Assembly (NCBI RefSeq): GCF_017868775.1
Contig: NZ_CP053381.1
Location: forward strand, 3,286,001-3,350,000
Reading direction: 5' to 3'
DNA: 64,000 bases
From: Billgrantia sulfidoxydans
GTDB lineage: Bacteria > Pseudomonadota > Gammaproteobacteria > Pseudomonadales > Halomonadaceae
Each line of letters starts with the position of its first letter. Within the stretch, counting starts at the first letter, position 1. Below the pieces are notes generated by a model. It worked only from the letters and a program-made list of their open reading frames with translations. It ran no database searches and was not told where the DNA came from. Of this stretch, positions 56,165 to 64,000 are shown piece after piece. A program made the position numbers and the translations under genes.

Positions 56165-56198
56165 CAGAAAATATGCAGCCGACCTGGAGGTCGGCTGC
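56165..56198 (-). terminator. Intrinsic terminator of rpoS
   Basis: An 11-bp GC-rich stem (56175-56185 with 56188-56198) with a tight loop is followed on the minus strand by ATATTTTCT, 21 bp after the rpoS stop codon. Confidence 0.75.
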
Positions 56199-56218
56199 CG
56201 TTTCTCCCGCCACGGTGG

Positions 56219-57205
56219 CTATTCGTTGAAGATGTTGTCCATCGAGAGGCCCTGCTTCTCGAGCACCCGACGCAGCTTCTTCAGCGCCTCCACCTGTATC
56301 TGTCGCACCCGTTCCCGGGTCAGGCCGATCTCGTCGCCGACTTCCTCGAGGGTGGCCGCCTCGTGGCCACGCAGCCCGAATCGGCGCACCACCACCTCCA
56401 TCTGCTTCTCGGTCAGCTCCGCCAGCCACTCGTCGACGTGCTGCTTGACGTCGACGTCGACCAGCGACGACTCGGGGCCCTGTTCGTTGTCGTCGGCCAG
56501 GGTCTCGATCAACGGCTTGTCGCTGTCGCCTCCCATGGGATAGTCCACCGAGGAGACCCGCTCGTTGAGCCCCATCATCTTCTTCACCGCCTCGACCGGT
56601 TTGTCGAGATGATCGGCAATCTCCTCCGGGGTGGCCTCGTGATCGAGCTTCTGGGTCAGCTCGCGTGCCGCCCGCAGGTAGATATTGAGCTCCTTGACGA
56701 CGTGTATCGGTAGCCGGATGGTGCGGGTCTGGTTCATCAGCGCCCGCTCGATGGTCTGGCGAATCCACCAGGTGGCATAGGTGGAGAAGCGGAAGCCACG
56801 CTCGGGGTCGAATTTCTCCACCGCGCGGATCAGGCCAAGGTTGCCCTCCTCGATCAGGTCGAGCAGGGTCAACCCGCGGTTGAGGTAGCGCCGGGCGATC
56901 TTGACCACCAGGCGCAGGTTGGACTCGATCATTCTCGCTCGCCCCGCGGGGTCGCCCTTCTGCGCCAGGCGGCCGAAGTGGACCTCCTCCTCTGGCGTCA
57001 GCAGGGGCGAGAAGCCGATCTCGTTGAGATAGATCTGGGTGGCGTCGAGGCTGTGGTGGTAATGCTTGTCCTCGCGACTCAGCGCCTTCTCGAAGGCGGC
57101 GTCATCGTCACTGGCCGAAGTGTCCGAATCCGTCTCGAGGTCCTGGTCGGCCTCGGTGACGTCATCGAGATCAACATCCTGAAGGTCCCGTTCAAGCATG
57201 CTCAT
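56219..57205 (-). CDS. rpoS: Stationary-phase/general stress sigma factor RpoS
   Basis: This 328-residue sigma-70-type factor has region 1.2 ([21 protein letters not shown]), region 2 ([45 protein letters not shown]) and region 4 ([19 protein letters not shown]); segments given in part. An acidic N-terminal stretch precedes them. It directs stress and stationary-phase genes. The gap of 144 bp after nlpD and the conserved nlpD-rpoS order match other gammaproteobacteria; a main rpoS promoter is usually inside nlpD. It ends at a strong terminator. Confidence 0.97.
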   Translation of the reverse strand: MSMLERDLQDVDLDDVTEADQDLETDSDTSASDDDAAFEKALSREDKHYHHSLDATQIYLNEIGFSPLLTPEEEVHFGRLAQKGDPAGRARMIESNLRLVVKIARRYLNRGLTLLDLIEEGNLGLIRAVEKFDPERGFRFSTYATWWIRQTIERALMNQTRTIRLPIHVVKELNIYLRAARELTQKLDHEATPEEIADHLDKPVEAVKKMMGLNERVSSVDYPMGGDSDKPLIETLADDNEQGPESSLVDVDVKQHVDEWLAELTEKQMEVVVRRFGLRGHEAATLEEVGDEIGLTRERVRQIQVEALKKLRRVLEKQGLSMDNIFNE

Positions 57206-57349
57206 CGGTTGCTACCCCGTGGTTTCGTCCTGAAATGCCTGTTGCTCTGGCATGGCTTACAGCACGCCGAGTTCTATTTGTTATGACTCCTCATGGCACC
57301 CTTCGGTACCAAGGCCCACCTGACGCCCCGACGGCAACCGCGATACTGG

Positions 57350-58435
57350 CTAGCGTTCCGGCAGAAACTTCAGGGGGTCCTGAGGCTGGCCATCCTTGCG
57401 CACCTCGAAGTGCAGCCTGGCGCTCTCGGCATCGCTGTCGCCCATGGTGGCGATCACCTGACCGGCTTCGACCACGTCGTTCTCCGTTACCCGGAGGCTG
57501 TCGTTGTGGGCGTAGGCGCTCAGGAACTGGTCGTTGTGCTTGAGCAGGATGAGGTTGCCGTAGCCCCGCACCCCGCTGCCGGCATAGACCACGATACCGG
57601 GTCCGGCTGCTCTGACAGGTTGCCCCTTTTGCCCGGCGATATCAATGCCGGCGGTGATGCTTCCACCTTCGCCGAAGCGACCAACCAGCTCGCCGTCGGT
57701 GGGCCACTGCCAGGGTACGTCGTCCACCGGTGTATAGCTACGACCGTTGCTTTCGGGTTGACGTTCCGGCTCACCGGCGACCTGCGTGCCGGCATCCTCC
57801 TGGGGTTGGGCTTGCGGCTCCTGCTGCGGCTCGGATTCGGGCTGCACGGCAACGGCCGCTTCGGGCTCCACCGCGGGCTCCGGCTGGGACTGGGACTCCG
57901 GCTGGGACTGGGTCTCGGGCTGGGGCTCCGGCTGGGACGGCGCCCCGGCGACACTCTGCGCGCCGGCGATCGCGGTATCGCTCGGCCCACCTCCCTCCTG
58001 TGCAAGGGGCTCCGCCGTCAGCCGCCGGTTGCGTTCGATGGCCTCCTCGTCTGGCAGCAGCCAGTCGTCGTCGCCCGATTGCACCGCGGCGGTGCCGCCC
58101 AGCGCCGTGGCCGTCGCGACCTGCCCCTCCTCCGGCTCATCCGAGCGCGTCCCGCCGGATGGCGCCGCCTCACCGTCGCTCAGGCGCAGCTGCTGGCCGG
58201 GCTCGATACGATAAGGCGGGCCGATCTGGTTGAGCCTGGCCAGGTCGCGATAATCCATGTCGTGGCGCCAGGCGATACCATACAGGGTATCGCCGGCCTC
58301 GACCGTGTAGTGGCTGGCCGGGGCGCGCTCGCGGCCCACCGAAAGATCGCGAACCTGGGGAGTGGAATACTCCTGTTGGGCAACACAGCCGGCCATGGCC
58401 ATGGCAACGGCCGAAACGAGAAATACCTTACGCAT
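57350..58435 (-). CDS. nlpD: Lipoprotein NlpD, LysM plus degenerate LytM domain
   Basis: This 361-residue outer-membrane lipoprotein has a lipobox (MAGC, Cys17), one LysM domain (residues ~43-86, HYTVEAGDTLYGIAWRHDMD), a long Pro/Gln/Glu-rich linker with repeated QPE/QSQPE units, and a C-terminal M23/LytM domain (GIDIAGQKGQPV, SAYAHND, LHFEVRKDG). The first zinc ligands of active M23 enzymes are missing, as in E. coli NlpD, which activates amidase AmiC at division. It overlaps the DUF368 gene by 8 bp. Confidence 0.95.
   Translation of the reverse strand: MRKVFLVSAVAMAMAGCVAQQEYSTPQVRDLSVGRERAPASHYTVEAGDTLYGIAWRHDMDYRDLARLNQIGPPYRIEPGQQLRLSDGEAAPSGGTRSDEPEEGQVATATALGGTAAVQSGDDDWLLPDEEAIERNRRLTAEPLAQEGGGPSDTAIAGAQSVAGAPSQPEPQPETQSQPESQSQPEPAVEPEAAVAVQPESEPQQEPQAQPQEDAGTQVAGEPERQPESNGRSYTPVDDVPWQWPTDGELVGRFGEGGSITAGIDIAGQKGQPVRAAGPGIVVYAGSGVRGYGNLILLKHNDQFLSAYAHNDSLRVTENDVVEAGQVIATMGDSDAESARLHFEVRKDGQPQDPLKFLPER
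57830..57940 (-). repeat. Degenerate QPE-coding short repeats in nlpD linker
   Basis: The linker of nlpD is built from imperfect 6- to 15-bp units encoding QPE, QSQPE and QPET. Such low-complexity coding repeats can change length by slippage; in this sequence the reading frame is kept. Confidence 0.7.
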
Positions 58436-59414
58436 TGGAGCCCTCCTTGTTGTCGGACGATTTGCGAGAGCCGTTGCCTGCCGAGCCAGGTGTCCTGCCC
58501 CCCGAATGGCGGCCCAGCGCCAGTACCAGCGCCCCCCCGACCAGCATGGCGACCATCACGGGTACCAGCAGACCAGGCTCTCCGGTCAGGTCGGCATAGT
58601 CGCCCGGCGTCAGGTAGCGGTAATCGAGCGGGATCACCTGGTCCTGGGGGCCGAGCTGGTAGCGTACCAGCTCGCGCCACGGCCACAGCACCGGCAGCGA
58701 GCCGACGATGAAGCCGATCAATAGCTGCAGGGTCGCGGTGTGATGATGACGCAGCAGCCAGGAGAGCAGCCGCGAAAAGCCGAACAGGCCGATCAGGCAG
58801 CCCACGGCAAAGGTCGCCAATAGCGGCAGGTCGAAGCTACGGATGCCCTGCATCACGGTGCCGTAGAGGCCCATGGTCAACAGCAGGAAGCTGCCGGACA
58901 CGCCCGGCAGCAACAGGGCGCTGATGGCAATCGCGCCGCCGACGACCAGCACCAGCGAGGGGCTGCCCAGCTGGGTGACCAGCGGCATCAGCGACGGCAG
59001 CCCATGGGCCAGCAGCAGGCCGACGATCAGCGGGATCAGGTGCCAGAACTTCCAGTCGGCCGGATGCCGGCTGACGACGATGGCCGAGGCCGCCACCAGG
59101 CCGAAGAAGAAGCCGTTGAGCAGCAGCGGGTAATCCTCCATGAGCCACACGACCAGGTGCGCCACGCTGACCAGGCTGGCGCCGATGCCGAGCAGCAGCG
59201 GCAGCACGAAGACCAGGTTGAGATGGGCGGAGAGCCCCCCTAGCCCCCCGCGACGCCAGGCCGTGAAGGCGCTGGGCCCGAACTGCTTGATGGTGTGGAT
59301 GAGTTCCTCGTAGATGCCCGTGACGAAGGCGATGGTGCCACCGGAAACGCCGGGGACGGCATCGGCCGCCCCCATGCCGGCACCCTTGAGGAAGACACTG
59401 AGTTGTCGCTTCAA
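58428..59414 (-). CDS. DUF368 polyprenyl-phosphate transporter (PopT-like)
   Basis: This 328-residue inner-membrane protein has about nine hydrophobic segments and the two inverted family motifs GAADAVPGVSGGTIAFVTGIYE and LLLPGVSGSFLLLTMGLY (given in part). DUF368 proteins are now known as undecaprenyl-phosphate translocases returning the lipid carrier to the cytoplasmic face; this use is by family knowledge. It overlaps pcm by 4 bp and nlpD by 8 bp, an insertion in the otherwise E. coli-like surE-pcm-nlpD-rpoS order. Confidence 0.88.
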   Translation of the reverse strand: MKRQLSVFLKGAGMGAADAVPGVSGGTIAFVTGIYEELIHTIKQFGPSAFTAWRRGGLGGLSAHLNLVFVLPLLLGIGASLVSVAHLVVWLMEDYPLLLNGFFFGLVAASAIVVSRHPADWKFWHLIPLIVGLLLAHGLPSLMPLVTQLGSPSLVLVVGGAIAISALLLPGVSGSFLLLTMGLYGTVMQGIRSFDLPLLATFAVGCLIGLFGFSRLLSWLLRHHHTATLQLLIGFIVGSLPVLWPWRELVRYQLGPQDQVIPLDYRYLTPGDYADLTGEPGLLVPVMVAMLVGGALVLALGRHSGGRTPGSAGNGSRKSSDNKEGSNA

Positions 59415-60091
59415 CGAATCACTCCTTGCAACAACGGCACGAAGCGCACGCGTTCCAGCCGCTGGACGTCATGTTGGGAACCCGCGCGGCGCACCCGGGT
59501 CAGCCATTGCTCGCCGTCGGGGTCGGCCAGGGGCAGGATCATCACGCCCTCTTCGCCGAGCTGCGAGATCAGCACCTCGGGCAACTCGTGGGCGCAGGCC
59601 GTGAGCAGCACGACGTCGAACGGCGCCGCCTCCCGCCAGCCGTGGCCGCCATCCGCCAGCCGCAGGCGCGCGTTGTGCGCCTGCAGCAGGCGCAACCGCT
59701 TCGCCGCCCGGTGATGCAAGGCATTGATTCGTTCGACCGACCAGAGTTCCGGCACCAGGCGCGACAGGATCAGCGTCTGGTAGCCGGAGCCGGTGCCGAT
59801 CTCCAGCACGCGCCCCGGGGCTTCCTGCATCACCAGTTCGGTCATGCGCGCCACCATCCACGGCTGGGACAGCGTCTGGCCATGACCGATGGGCAGCGAG
59901 GTATCCTCATAGGCGCGGTGGGCCAGCGCCTCGTCGAGAAAGAAATGGCGTGGCTCGGCGGCCATCACACGCAGCACCCGTTCATCGGTGATGCCCTGCC
60001 TGGCCAGGCGCGCCACCATGCGATCGCGGGTTCGCTGCGAGGTCATGCCGACACCGCGCAACAGTTCGGGTAATCGTTCAGGTGAATGCAT
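59411..60091 (-). CDS. pcm: Protein-L-isoaspartate O-methyltransferase
   Basis: This 226-residue enzyme repairs isoaspartyl residues in aged proteins using S-adenosylmethionine. Motifs: [16 protein letters not shown] at the substrate side and [15 protein letters not shown] as SAM-binding loop. The ATG at 60091 gives [11 protein letters not shown] and overlaps surE by 14 bp; an earlier ATG adds 11 residues. Same surE-pcm order as E. coli. Confidence 0.95.
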   Translation of the reverse strand: MHSPERLPELLRGVGMTSQRTRDRMVARLARQGITDERVLRVMAAEPRHFFLDEALAHRAYEDTSLPIGHGQTLSQPWMVARMTELVMQEAPGRVLEIGTGSGYQTLILSRLVPELWSVERINALHHRAAKRLRLLQAHNARLRLADGGHGWREAAPFDVVLLTACAHELPEVLISQLGEEGVMILPLADPDGEQWLTRVRRAGSQHDVQRLERVRFVPLLQGVIR

Positions 60092-60824
60092 CCAACCAGC
60101 CCTGCACATCCGCAATGGCCGCACGCTGCGTCAGGTCGGTCTGCAGCGGCGTGATCGAAACAAAGCCCGCCTCGATGGCGGCGAAGTCGGTATCGGGTCC
60201 ATCATCGGCATTCTCCCCCACCGCCGCAATCCAGTAGCGCAGCCGGCCCCGCGGATCGCGCACTTCCATCGGCCGTGCCGCCGGGCCGCGATAGCCCATG
60301 CGGGTCACGCGAAAGCCCTGGATCTCCTCCCAGGGAAGGTCGGGCACGTTGACGTTGAGCAGGCTGCGCGGCGGTAGCGAGAGCTGGTCGGCCGCCCCCA
60401 CCAGGCTCGCCGCCACGCGGCCGGCGGTATCGAAGTGGCGCGAGCCCACCAGCGACATGGCGATCGCCGGCATGCCCAGGTTGCGGCCCTCCATGGCCGC
60501 CGCCACGGTGCCGGAGTAGAGCACGTCGTCGCCCAGGTTGCCGCCGTGGTTGATCCCCGAGATCACCAGGTCGGGGCGCTCGTCCCACACGCCGTTGACG
60601 CCCAGGTAGACGCAGTCGGCCGGCGTGCCGTCGACACAGTGGAAGCCGTTGTCCAGTGCCGTCAGCGCCAGGGGGCGATTGAGGGTCAGCGAGTTGCTGG
60701 CACCGCTGCGGTCGCGGTCGGGCGCCACCACGCGCAGCCGGGCATGGGGCTCCAGGGCCTCGTACAGGGCACGCAGGCCCGGTGCATGCACGCCGTCATC
60801 GTTGGAAAGCAGGAGTCTGCGCAT
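60078..60824 (-). CDS. surE: 5'/3'-nucleotidase SurE
   Basis: This 248-residue metal-dependent phosphatase acts on nucleoside monophosphates and helps survival in stationary phase. The N-terminal [17 protein letters not shown] holds the acidic metal ligands, and [22 protein letters not shown] is the family block (given in part). It follows truD by 4 bp and overlaps pcm by 14 bp. Confidence 0.96.
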   Translation of the reverse strand: MRRLLLSNDDGVHAPGLRALYEALEPHARLRVVAPDRDRSGASNSLTLNRPLALTALDNGFHCVDGTPADCVYLGVNGVWDERPDLVISGINHGGNLGDDVLYSGTVAAAMEGRNLGMPAIAMSLVGSRHFDTAGRVAASLVGAADQLSLPPRSLLNVNVPDLPWEEIQGFRVTRMGYRGPAARPMEVRDPRGRLRYWIAAVGENADDGPDTDFAAIEAGFVSITPLQTDLTQRAAIADVQGWLDAFT

Positions 60825-60828
60825 TCGG

Positions 60829-61893
60829 TTAGCCCTCTACCGGAAGCGTCAAGGTGGGATGGTCGATGAGTTCGCGCAGTACCGCCGTGGCGAAGCTGCC
60901 GCGCGGCAGGTGGAAATCGAGCTGCGCCACGCTTTCGGCCCTTTCGAGCCGCGGCTGCCCCAGGCGCATGCGCAGGGCGCGCCGCGCCATGCGTACCCCG
61001 GCCTGCTCCAGCCCTCGGCAGAGCGCAGCGTGGCGCTCGGCCAGCCCCCCCTCGTAACGTGCTGCCACGTCCGTCGCGAGCGAGGCGCCCGTCCCCCACA
61101 GCACGCCGGAGGGGTGGAGGTCGAGGCGGTCGGCCCGCTCGCTCAGCTCGGCATCGACGACGGCCACGCTGAACTGGCTTGCGCTGCCGTCGAGGATCGC
61201 CACGTCCCCAGCCACCAGCCGTCGCCAGCTGCCATCGATCAGGCGCATGGCCGTCAGTTCGTTGAACAGGTAGCTGCGAGCCGCCGAGAGCAGCATGCCC
61301 TCACGATCGTCGCGCTTGCGCCAGCCGCGCGCCAGCAGCGCCCTGGCCCGCGCCAGGTTGCGCCCCGCCGGGCCGAAGCGCTGGGGACCGAACAGGTTGG
61401 GCACGCCATGGCGGCACAGCCAGGCCCAGCGCGCCTCGAGGTCGTCGCCGATCGCCTCCCCCGTGAGGCGCAGTTGGAAACGGTTGGCCCGGTGCACGCC
61501 GCGCTTGAGCTTGCGCGGATGGCGGACCTGCTCGTGGACGTTCACGCCGCAGTCGGCCAACCGTGCGGCCAGGTCGTCCGGCGCCGACTGGCCCGGCAGG
61601 TGGACCGAGAGCCACTGCCGGGTCACGGCAACGCGATCCTTCATGCCCGAGTAGCCCACGGCACGCACCGGCACGCCGCAGGCCCGCGCCAGGTGGCGCA
61701 CCGCCTCGAGGGTGGTGAGCCCGCGCTTCTCGATCCAGAGCCAGAGGTGCTCGCCCTGCCCTTCGGGCGCGAAGCCGAGGATCTCCTCCACCACGAAGTC
61801 TTCGGGCGTGGCGCGGAACTCCCCCCTGCGCGGGGGGCCGAACTCGGCTTCGGTGGCGCGCGGCCAGTCGCCCGGGCGGGTGGGTTCGCTCAC
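60829..61893 (-). CDS. truD: tRNA pseudouridine(13) synthase TruD
   Basis: This 354-residue enzyme isomerises U13 in tRNA-Glu. The catalytic aspartate is in [15 protein letters not shown] (about residue 86), with FVVEEI-type N-terminal motif and the central [14 protein letters not shown] and NLFGPQRFG. No suitable ATG exists; the GTG at 61893 has GAGGAGG upstream and overlaps the ispF stop as GTGA, giving [11 protein letters not shown] longer reading frame continues upstream without a domain match. Confidence 0.95.
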   Translation of the reverse strand: MSEPTRPGDWPRATEAEFGPPRRGEFRATPEDFVVEEILGFAPEGQGEHLWLWIEKRGLTTLEAVRHLARACGVPVRAVGYSGMKDRVAVTRQWLSVHLPGQSAPDDLAARLADCGVNVHEQVRHPRKLKRGVHRANRFQLRLTGEAIGDDLEARWAWLCRHGVPNLFGPQRFGPAGRNLARARALLARGWRKRDDREGMLLSAARSYLFNELTAMRLIDGSWRRLVAGDVAILDGSASQFSVAVVDAELSERADRLDLHPSGVLWGTGASLATDVAARYEGGLAERHAALCRGLEQAGVRMARRALRMRLGQPRLERAESVAQLDFHLPRGSFATAVLRELIDHPTLTLPVEG

Positions 61894-62378
61894 GCGACGG
61901 CCTCCTCGCGGACGAGCAGAACCACGGCCTCGGCGGCAATGCCCTCGCCGCGGCCGGTGAAGCCCAGTCGCTCGCTGGTGGTGGCCTTGACGTTGACCGC
62001 ATTCAGGGCGAGCTCGAGGTCCTCGGCGATGTGGCTGCACATGGCGGCGACGTGGGGCGCCAGCTTCGGCGCCTGGGCGATCACCGTGGCATCGACGTTA
62101 CCGACCCGGTAGCCGGCCTCGCGCACCAGCGCCAGCACGTGGCGCAGCAGGGCGCGGCTGTCGGCACCGGCCCAGGCGGCGTCGGTATCGGGAAAGTGGC
62201 GGCCGATGTCGCCCAGCGCACAGGCGCCGAGCAGTGCATCGCTGATGGCGTGCAGCAGGACGTCACCGTCGGAGTGCGCAACGAAGCCGTGGTCGAAGGG
62301 AATGGCGACGCCACCGATCATGAGGTGGTCGCCGGCACCGAAGCGGTGGACATCGAAGCCGTGGCCGATGCGCAGCAT
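61890..62378 (-). CDS. ispF: 2-C-methyl-D-erythritol 2,4-cyclodiphosphate synthase
   Basis: This 162-residue enzyme makes the cyclic diphosphate intermediate of the MEP isoprenoid pathway. The zinc ligands sit in GHGFDVHRF near the N-terminus and in the [19 protein letters not shown] block (in part). Its ATG follows the ispD stop directly (TGAATG), and its stop overlaps the truD GTG by 4 bp, so the three are tightly coupled. Confidence 0.97.
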   Translation of the reverse strand: MLRIGHGFDVHRFGAGDHLMIGGVAIPFDHGFVAHSDGDVLLHAISDALLGACALGDIGRHFPDTDAAWAGADSRALLRHVLALVREAGYRVGNVDATVIAQAPKLAPHVAAMCSHIAEDLELALNAVNVKATTSERLGFTGRGEGIAAEAVVLLVREEAVA

Positions 62379-63116
62379 TCAGGGGGTCTCCTCGTGCAGG
62401 TGCCCGGGGCTCGACGGGGGCTCATCCCGCTGGGCGGCCAGGATGTGGCCCGCCAGTGCCAAATCTTCCGGGTGGGTGATCTTGATGTTGTCGCGCCGGC
62501 CGGGCACCAGCAGCGGCGCAAGGCCCAGCGCCTCCACCGCCGACGCCTCGTCGGTGATGTCGCCTCCGCGCACTCGCGCCTCGCCCAGTGCGCGTCGCAG
62601 CAGGCCGTAGCGAAAGCCCTGCGGTGTCTGGGCCTGCCACAGCCCGTCGCGCGGCTCCGTGCTCGCCACGTGCCGCCGGCCGTCATCGCGCTTCATGGTA
62701 TCGGCCACGGGCGTCGCCAGCAGCCCACCCACCGGGTTCCGCTTCAAGGCCGCGTAAAACCGCACCAGGTCGTCGACCCGCACACAGGGGCGCGCCACGT
62801 CGTGGACCAGCACCCAGTCGTCGGCATCCGCATCGTCGGCGATGGCCTCCAGCGCCCGCCGCACCGAATCGGCGCGTTCGCTGCCCCCCTCGCTGCGCCG
62901 CCATTGGCCGAAGGGCACCCAGGCCGGATCGAAGTGGGCGTCGTCGGCATCGAGGCACAGGCACAGCCGGGCCGCGGGAAAGGCCTGGTGCAGCCGCGCC
63001 AGGGTATGCGCCAGCACCGGCTGCCCTTCCAGCGCCAGGTACTGCTTGGGCAGCGCGCCCCCCATGCGCCGCCCGCGCCCCGCTGCCGGCACCACCAGCC
63101 ACAGACGCTCACTCAT
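62379..63116 (-). CDS. ispD: 2-C-methyl-D-erythritol 4-phosphate cytidylyltransferase
   Basis: This 245-residue enzyme adds CMP to methylerythritol phosphate in the MEP pathway. The N-terminal VPAAGRGRRMGGALPKQYL is the CTP-binding loop, VHDVARPCV the substrate loop and GDITDEASAVE the family signature. The C-terminal DEPPSSPGHLHEETP tail is extra. It overlaps ftsB by 8 bp. Confidence 0.97.
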   Translation of the reverse strand: MSERLWLVVPAAGRGRRMGGALPKQYLALEGQPVLAHTLARLHQAFPAARLCLCLDADDAHFDPAWVPFGQWRRSEGGSERADSVRRALEAIADDADADDWVLVHDVARPCVRVDDLVRFYAALKRNPVGGLLATPVADTMKRDDGRRHVASTEPRDGLWQAQTPQGFRYGLLRRALGEARVRGGDITDEASAVEALGLAPLLVPGRRDNIKITHPEDLALAGHILAAQRDEPPSSPGHLHEETP

Positions 63117-63444
63117 TCATGCCCCCTCGTCCACCAGCCGTACCGGCCTGCTCCCGGCCAGCCTCGGACACCACGCCGGGCACCCAGTAGAACTGCTCGT
63201 CGGTGCGCACCATGCCGATGTCGCTGCGCGCGCGCTCCTCGATGGCATCGAGCCCCGTCTTGAGATCCACCACCTCGGCGGCCAGCCGCGCGTTGCGGTC
63301 GCGCAGCGGCTTGTTGGCCGCATCGAGCACGGCCACACGCTCGCGTATCTCATGCAGCTCGCGAATGCCGCCGTCGCCGAGCCACAGGCGATACTGCAGC
63401 AGCGCCAGCAGCAGGAGCAGGGCGATGGCAAGCCACTTGAGCAT
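63109..63444 (-). CDS. ftsB: Cell division protein FtsB
   Basis: This 111-residue bitopic protein has one membrane helix (residues ~3-17, KWLAIALLLLLALL) and a periplasmic coiled coil with the motif RDRNARLAAEVVDLKTG and the following IEERARSDIGMVRTDEQFYWV. It joins FtsL and FtsQ in the divisome. It leads the ftsB-ispD-ispF-truD-surE-pcm series, as in E. coli. The last ~20 residues (from EAGREQ) are a Gly/Ala-rich tail. Confidence 0.95.
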   Translation of the reverse strand: MLKWLAIALLLLLALLQYRLWLGDGGIRELHEIRERVAVLDAANKPLRDRNARLAAEVVDLKTGLDAIEERARSDIGMVRTDEQFYWVPGVVSEAGREQAGTAGGRGGMNE

Positions 63445-63518
63445 CGGCTGATGTCCTCATGATTCTGAATGGCCGGCATTATGCCATCATCGCCTGCCCG
63501 GCTCACGCCCTGAACGCC

Positions 63519-64000
63519 TCACCTGCGGAAGGGCAAAGCTCGCCCGGCGGCCCGGCAGTAGGCGTCGACGTGACGGCGCTCCTCGTCGCAGAAGCCGGCC
63601 AGGGCGTCGCGCAGTCTCGGGTCGGCGATGTGGTGCAGCGAGCGCAGCCGCCTCGGGGCGAAGCCGCGGGTGAGCTTGTGCTCGCCCTGGGTCCCGGGGT
63701 CGAAGCAGGTGAGGCCATGGGCCAGGCAGTGCTCGATGCCCTGGTAGTAGCACGCCTCGAAGTGCAGGCAGTCGGCCAGCACCTCGCTGCCCCAGTAGCG
63801 CCCGTAGAGCGTGCGACGTCCCTGCAGGCAGAGCGCGGCGGCCACCGGCTGGTCATCCAGGCGCGCCTGGATCAGCACCAGGCTTTCGGGCATGGTGCGA
63901 CGCAGGCGGCGGAAGAAGTCGAGATTGAGGTAGCCATGGCGGCCGCGCTCGAGGTAGGTGATCTCGTAGCAGCGAAAGAAGTGCTCCAGGTCGCGTACGC
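63519..64000 (-). CDS. DUF482/GNAT-like acyltransferase, C-terminal part (cut by window edge)
   Basis: The gene continues beyond base 64000; only its last 160 codons are here. The segments LYGRYWGSEVLADCLHFEACYYQG and FDPGTQGEHKLTRGF (given in part) are the hallmark of the DUF482 family, GNAT-fold proteins sometimes called peptidogalycan biosynthesis or Fem-like acyltransferases. The visible part begins with EHFFRCYEITYLERG. It ends 74 bp before ftsB on the same strand. Molecular function is not established. Confidence 0.88.
   Translation of the reverse strand, partial: VRDLEHFFRCYEITYLERGRHGYLNLDFFRRLRRTMPESLVLIQARLDDQPVAAALCLQGRRTLYGRYWGSEVLADCLHFEACYYQGIEHCLAHGLTCFDPGTQGEHKLTRGFAPRRLRSLHHIADPRLRDALAGFCDEERRHVDAYCRAAGRALPFRR

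Overview
The window looks like chromosomal DNA of a halophilic gammaproteobacterium, most likely Halomonas or a close relative in Halomonadaceae. The DNA is GC-rich and densely coded. Gene order matches conserved gammaproteobacterial blocks (pckA-hslO-hslR-yrfG-nudE; pgpA-thiL-nusB-ribH-ribBA-ribD-nrdR; ftsB-ispD-ispF-truD-surE-pcm-nlpD-rpoS; tesA/ybbA-ybbP). The genus assignment is inference from protein flavour and gene order; no rRNA or tRNA gene is visible.

Layout: 1-7.9 kb holds an msrB fragment, gluconeogenic pckA, the heat-shock/redox genes hslO-hslR, the yrfG nucleotidase, nudE, a Gfo/Idh/MocA oxidoreductase and ilvD. 8.0-12.3 kb is a TAXI-type TRAP transporter operon with a small prephenate-dehydratase-like protein, divergent from an SDR dehydrogenase. 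12.3-21.8 kb holds a Lon protease with a heat-shock-like promoter, a DUF945 protein and the pgpA-thiL-nusB-ribH-ribBA-ribD-nrdR block, which contains a 33-bp tandem repeat between ribD and ribBA. 21.9-23.3 kb has a periplasmic copper chaperone divergent from a DsbG-like thiol oxidoreductase.

23.4-29.0 kb is a one-direction sulfur gene set: persulfide dioxygenase-like MBL protein, SulP permease, two YeeE/YedE half-transporters, a sensor-kinase remnant, then a c4-type dihaem cytochrome and a TsdA-like thiosulfate dehydrogenase. The parts fit import and oxidation of thiosulfate or persulfide sulfur. 29.2-30.6 kb is a beta-CASP RNA-processing hydrolase. 30.9-39.6 kb is a type I secretion island: a 1283-residue protein built from three 284-residue modules, an HlyD adaptor plus ABC exporter, and an RTX protein; the outer-membrane channel may be the TolC at 54.7-56.1 kb.

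39.7-64 kb is mostly housekeeping: glyA, an exported protein of unknown function, ybbP-ybbA/tesA, a Rdx (SelT/SelW-like) gene and EamA transporter joined by an apparent frameshift, a frameshifted MFS transporter, a short LOV blue-light protein, a PA3496-like small protein, ettA, a DUF1328 small membrane protein, an LpxL-type acyltransferase, alr, tolC, rpoS-nlpD, a DUF368 lipid-carrier transporter, pcm-surE-truD-ispF-ispD-ftsB, and a partial DUF482 acyltransferase-like gene.

No CRISPR array, insertion sequence, integrase, prophage or replication origin was seen. Most genes lie on the minus strand in tightly overlapping operons.
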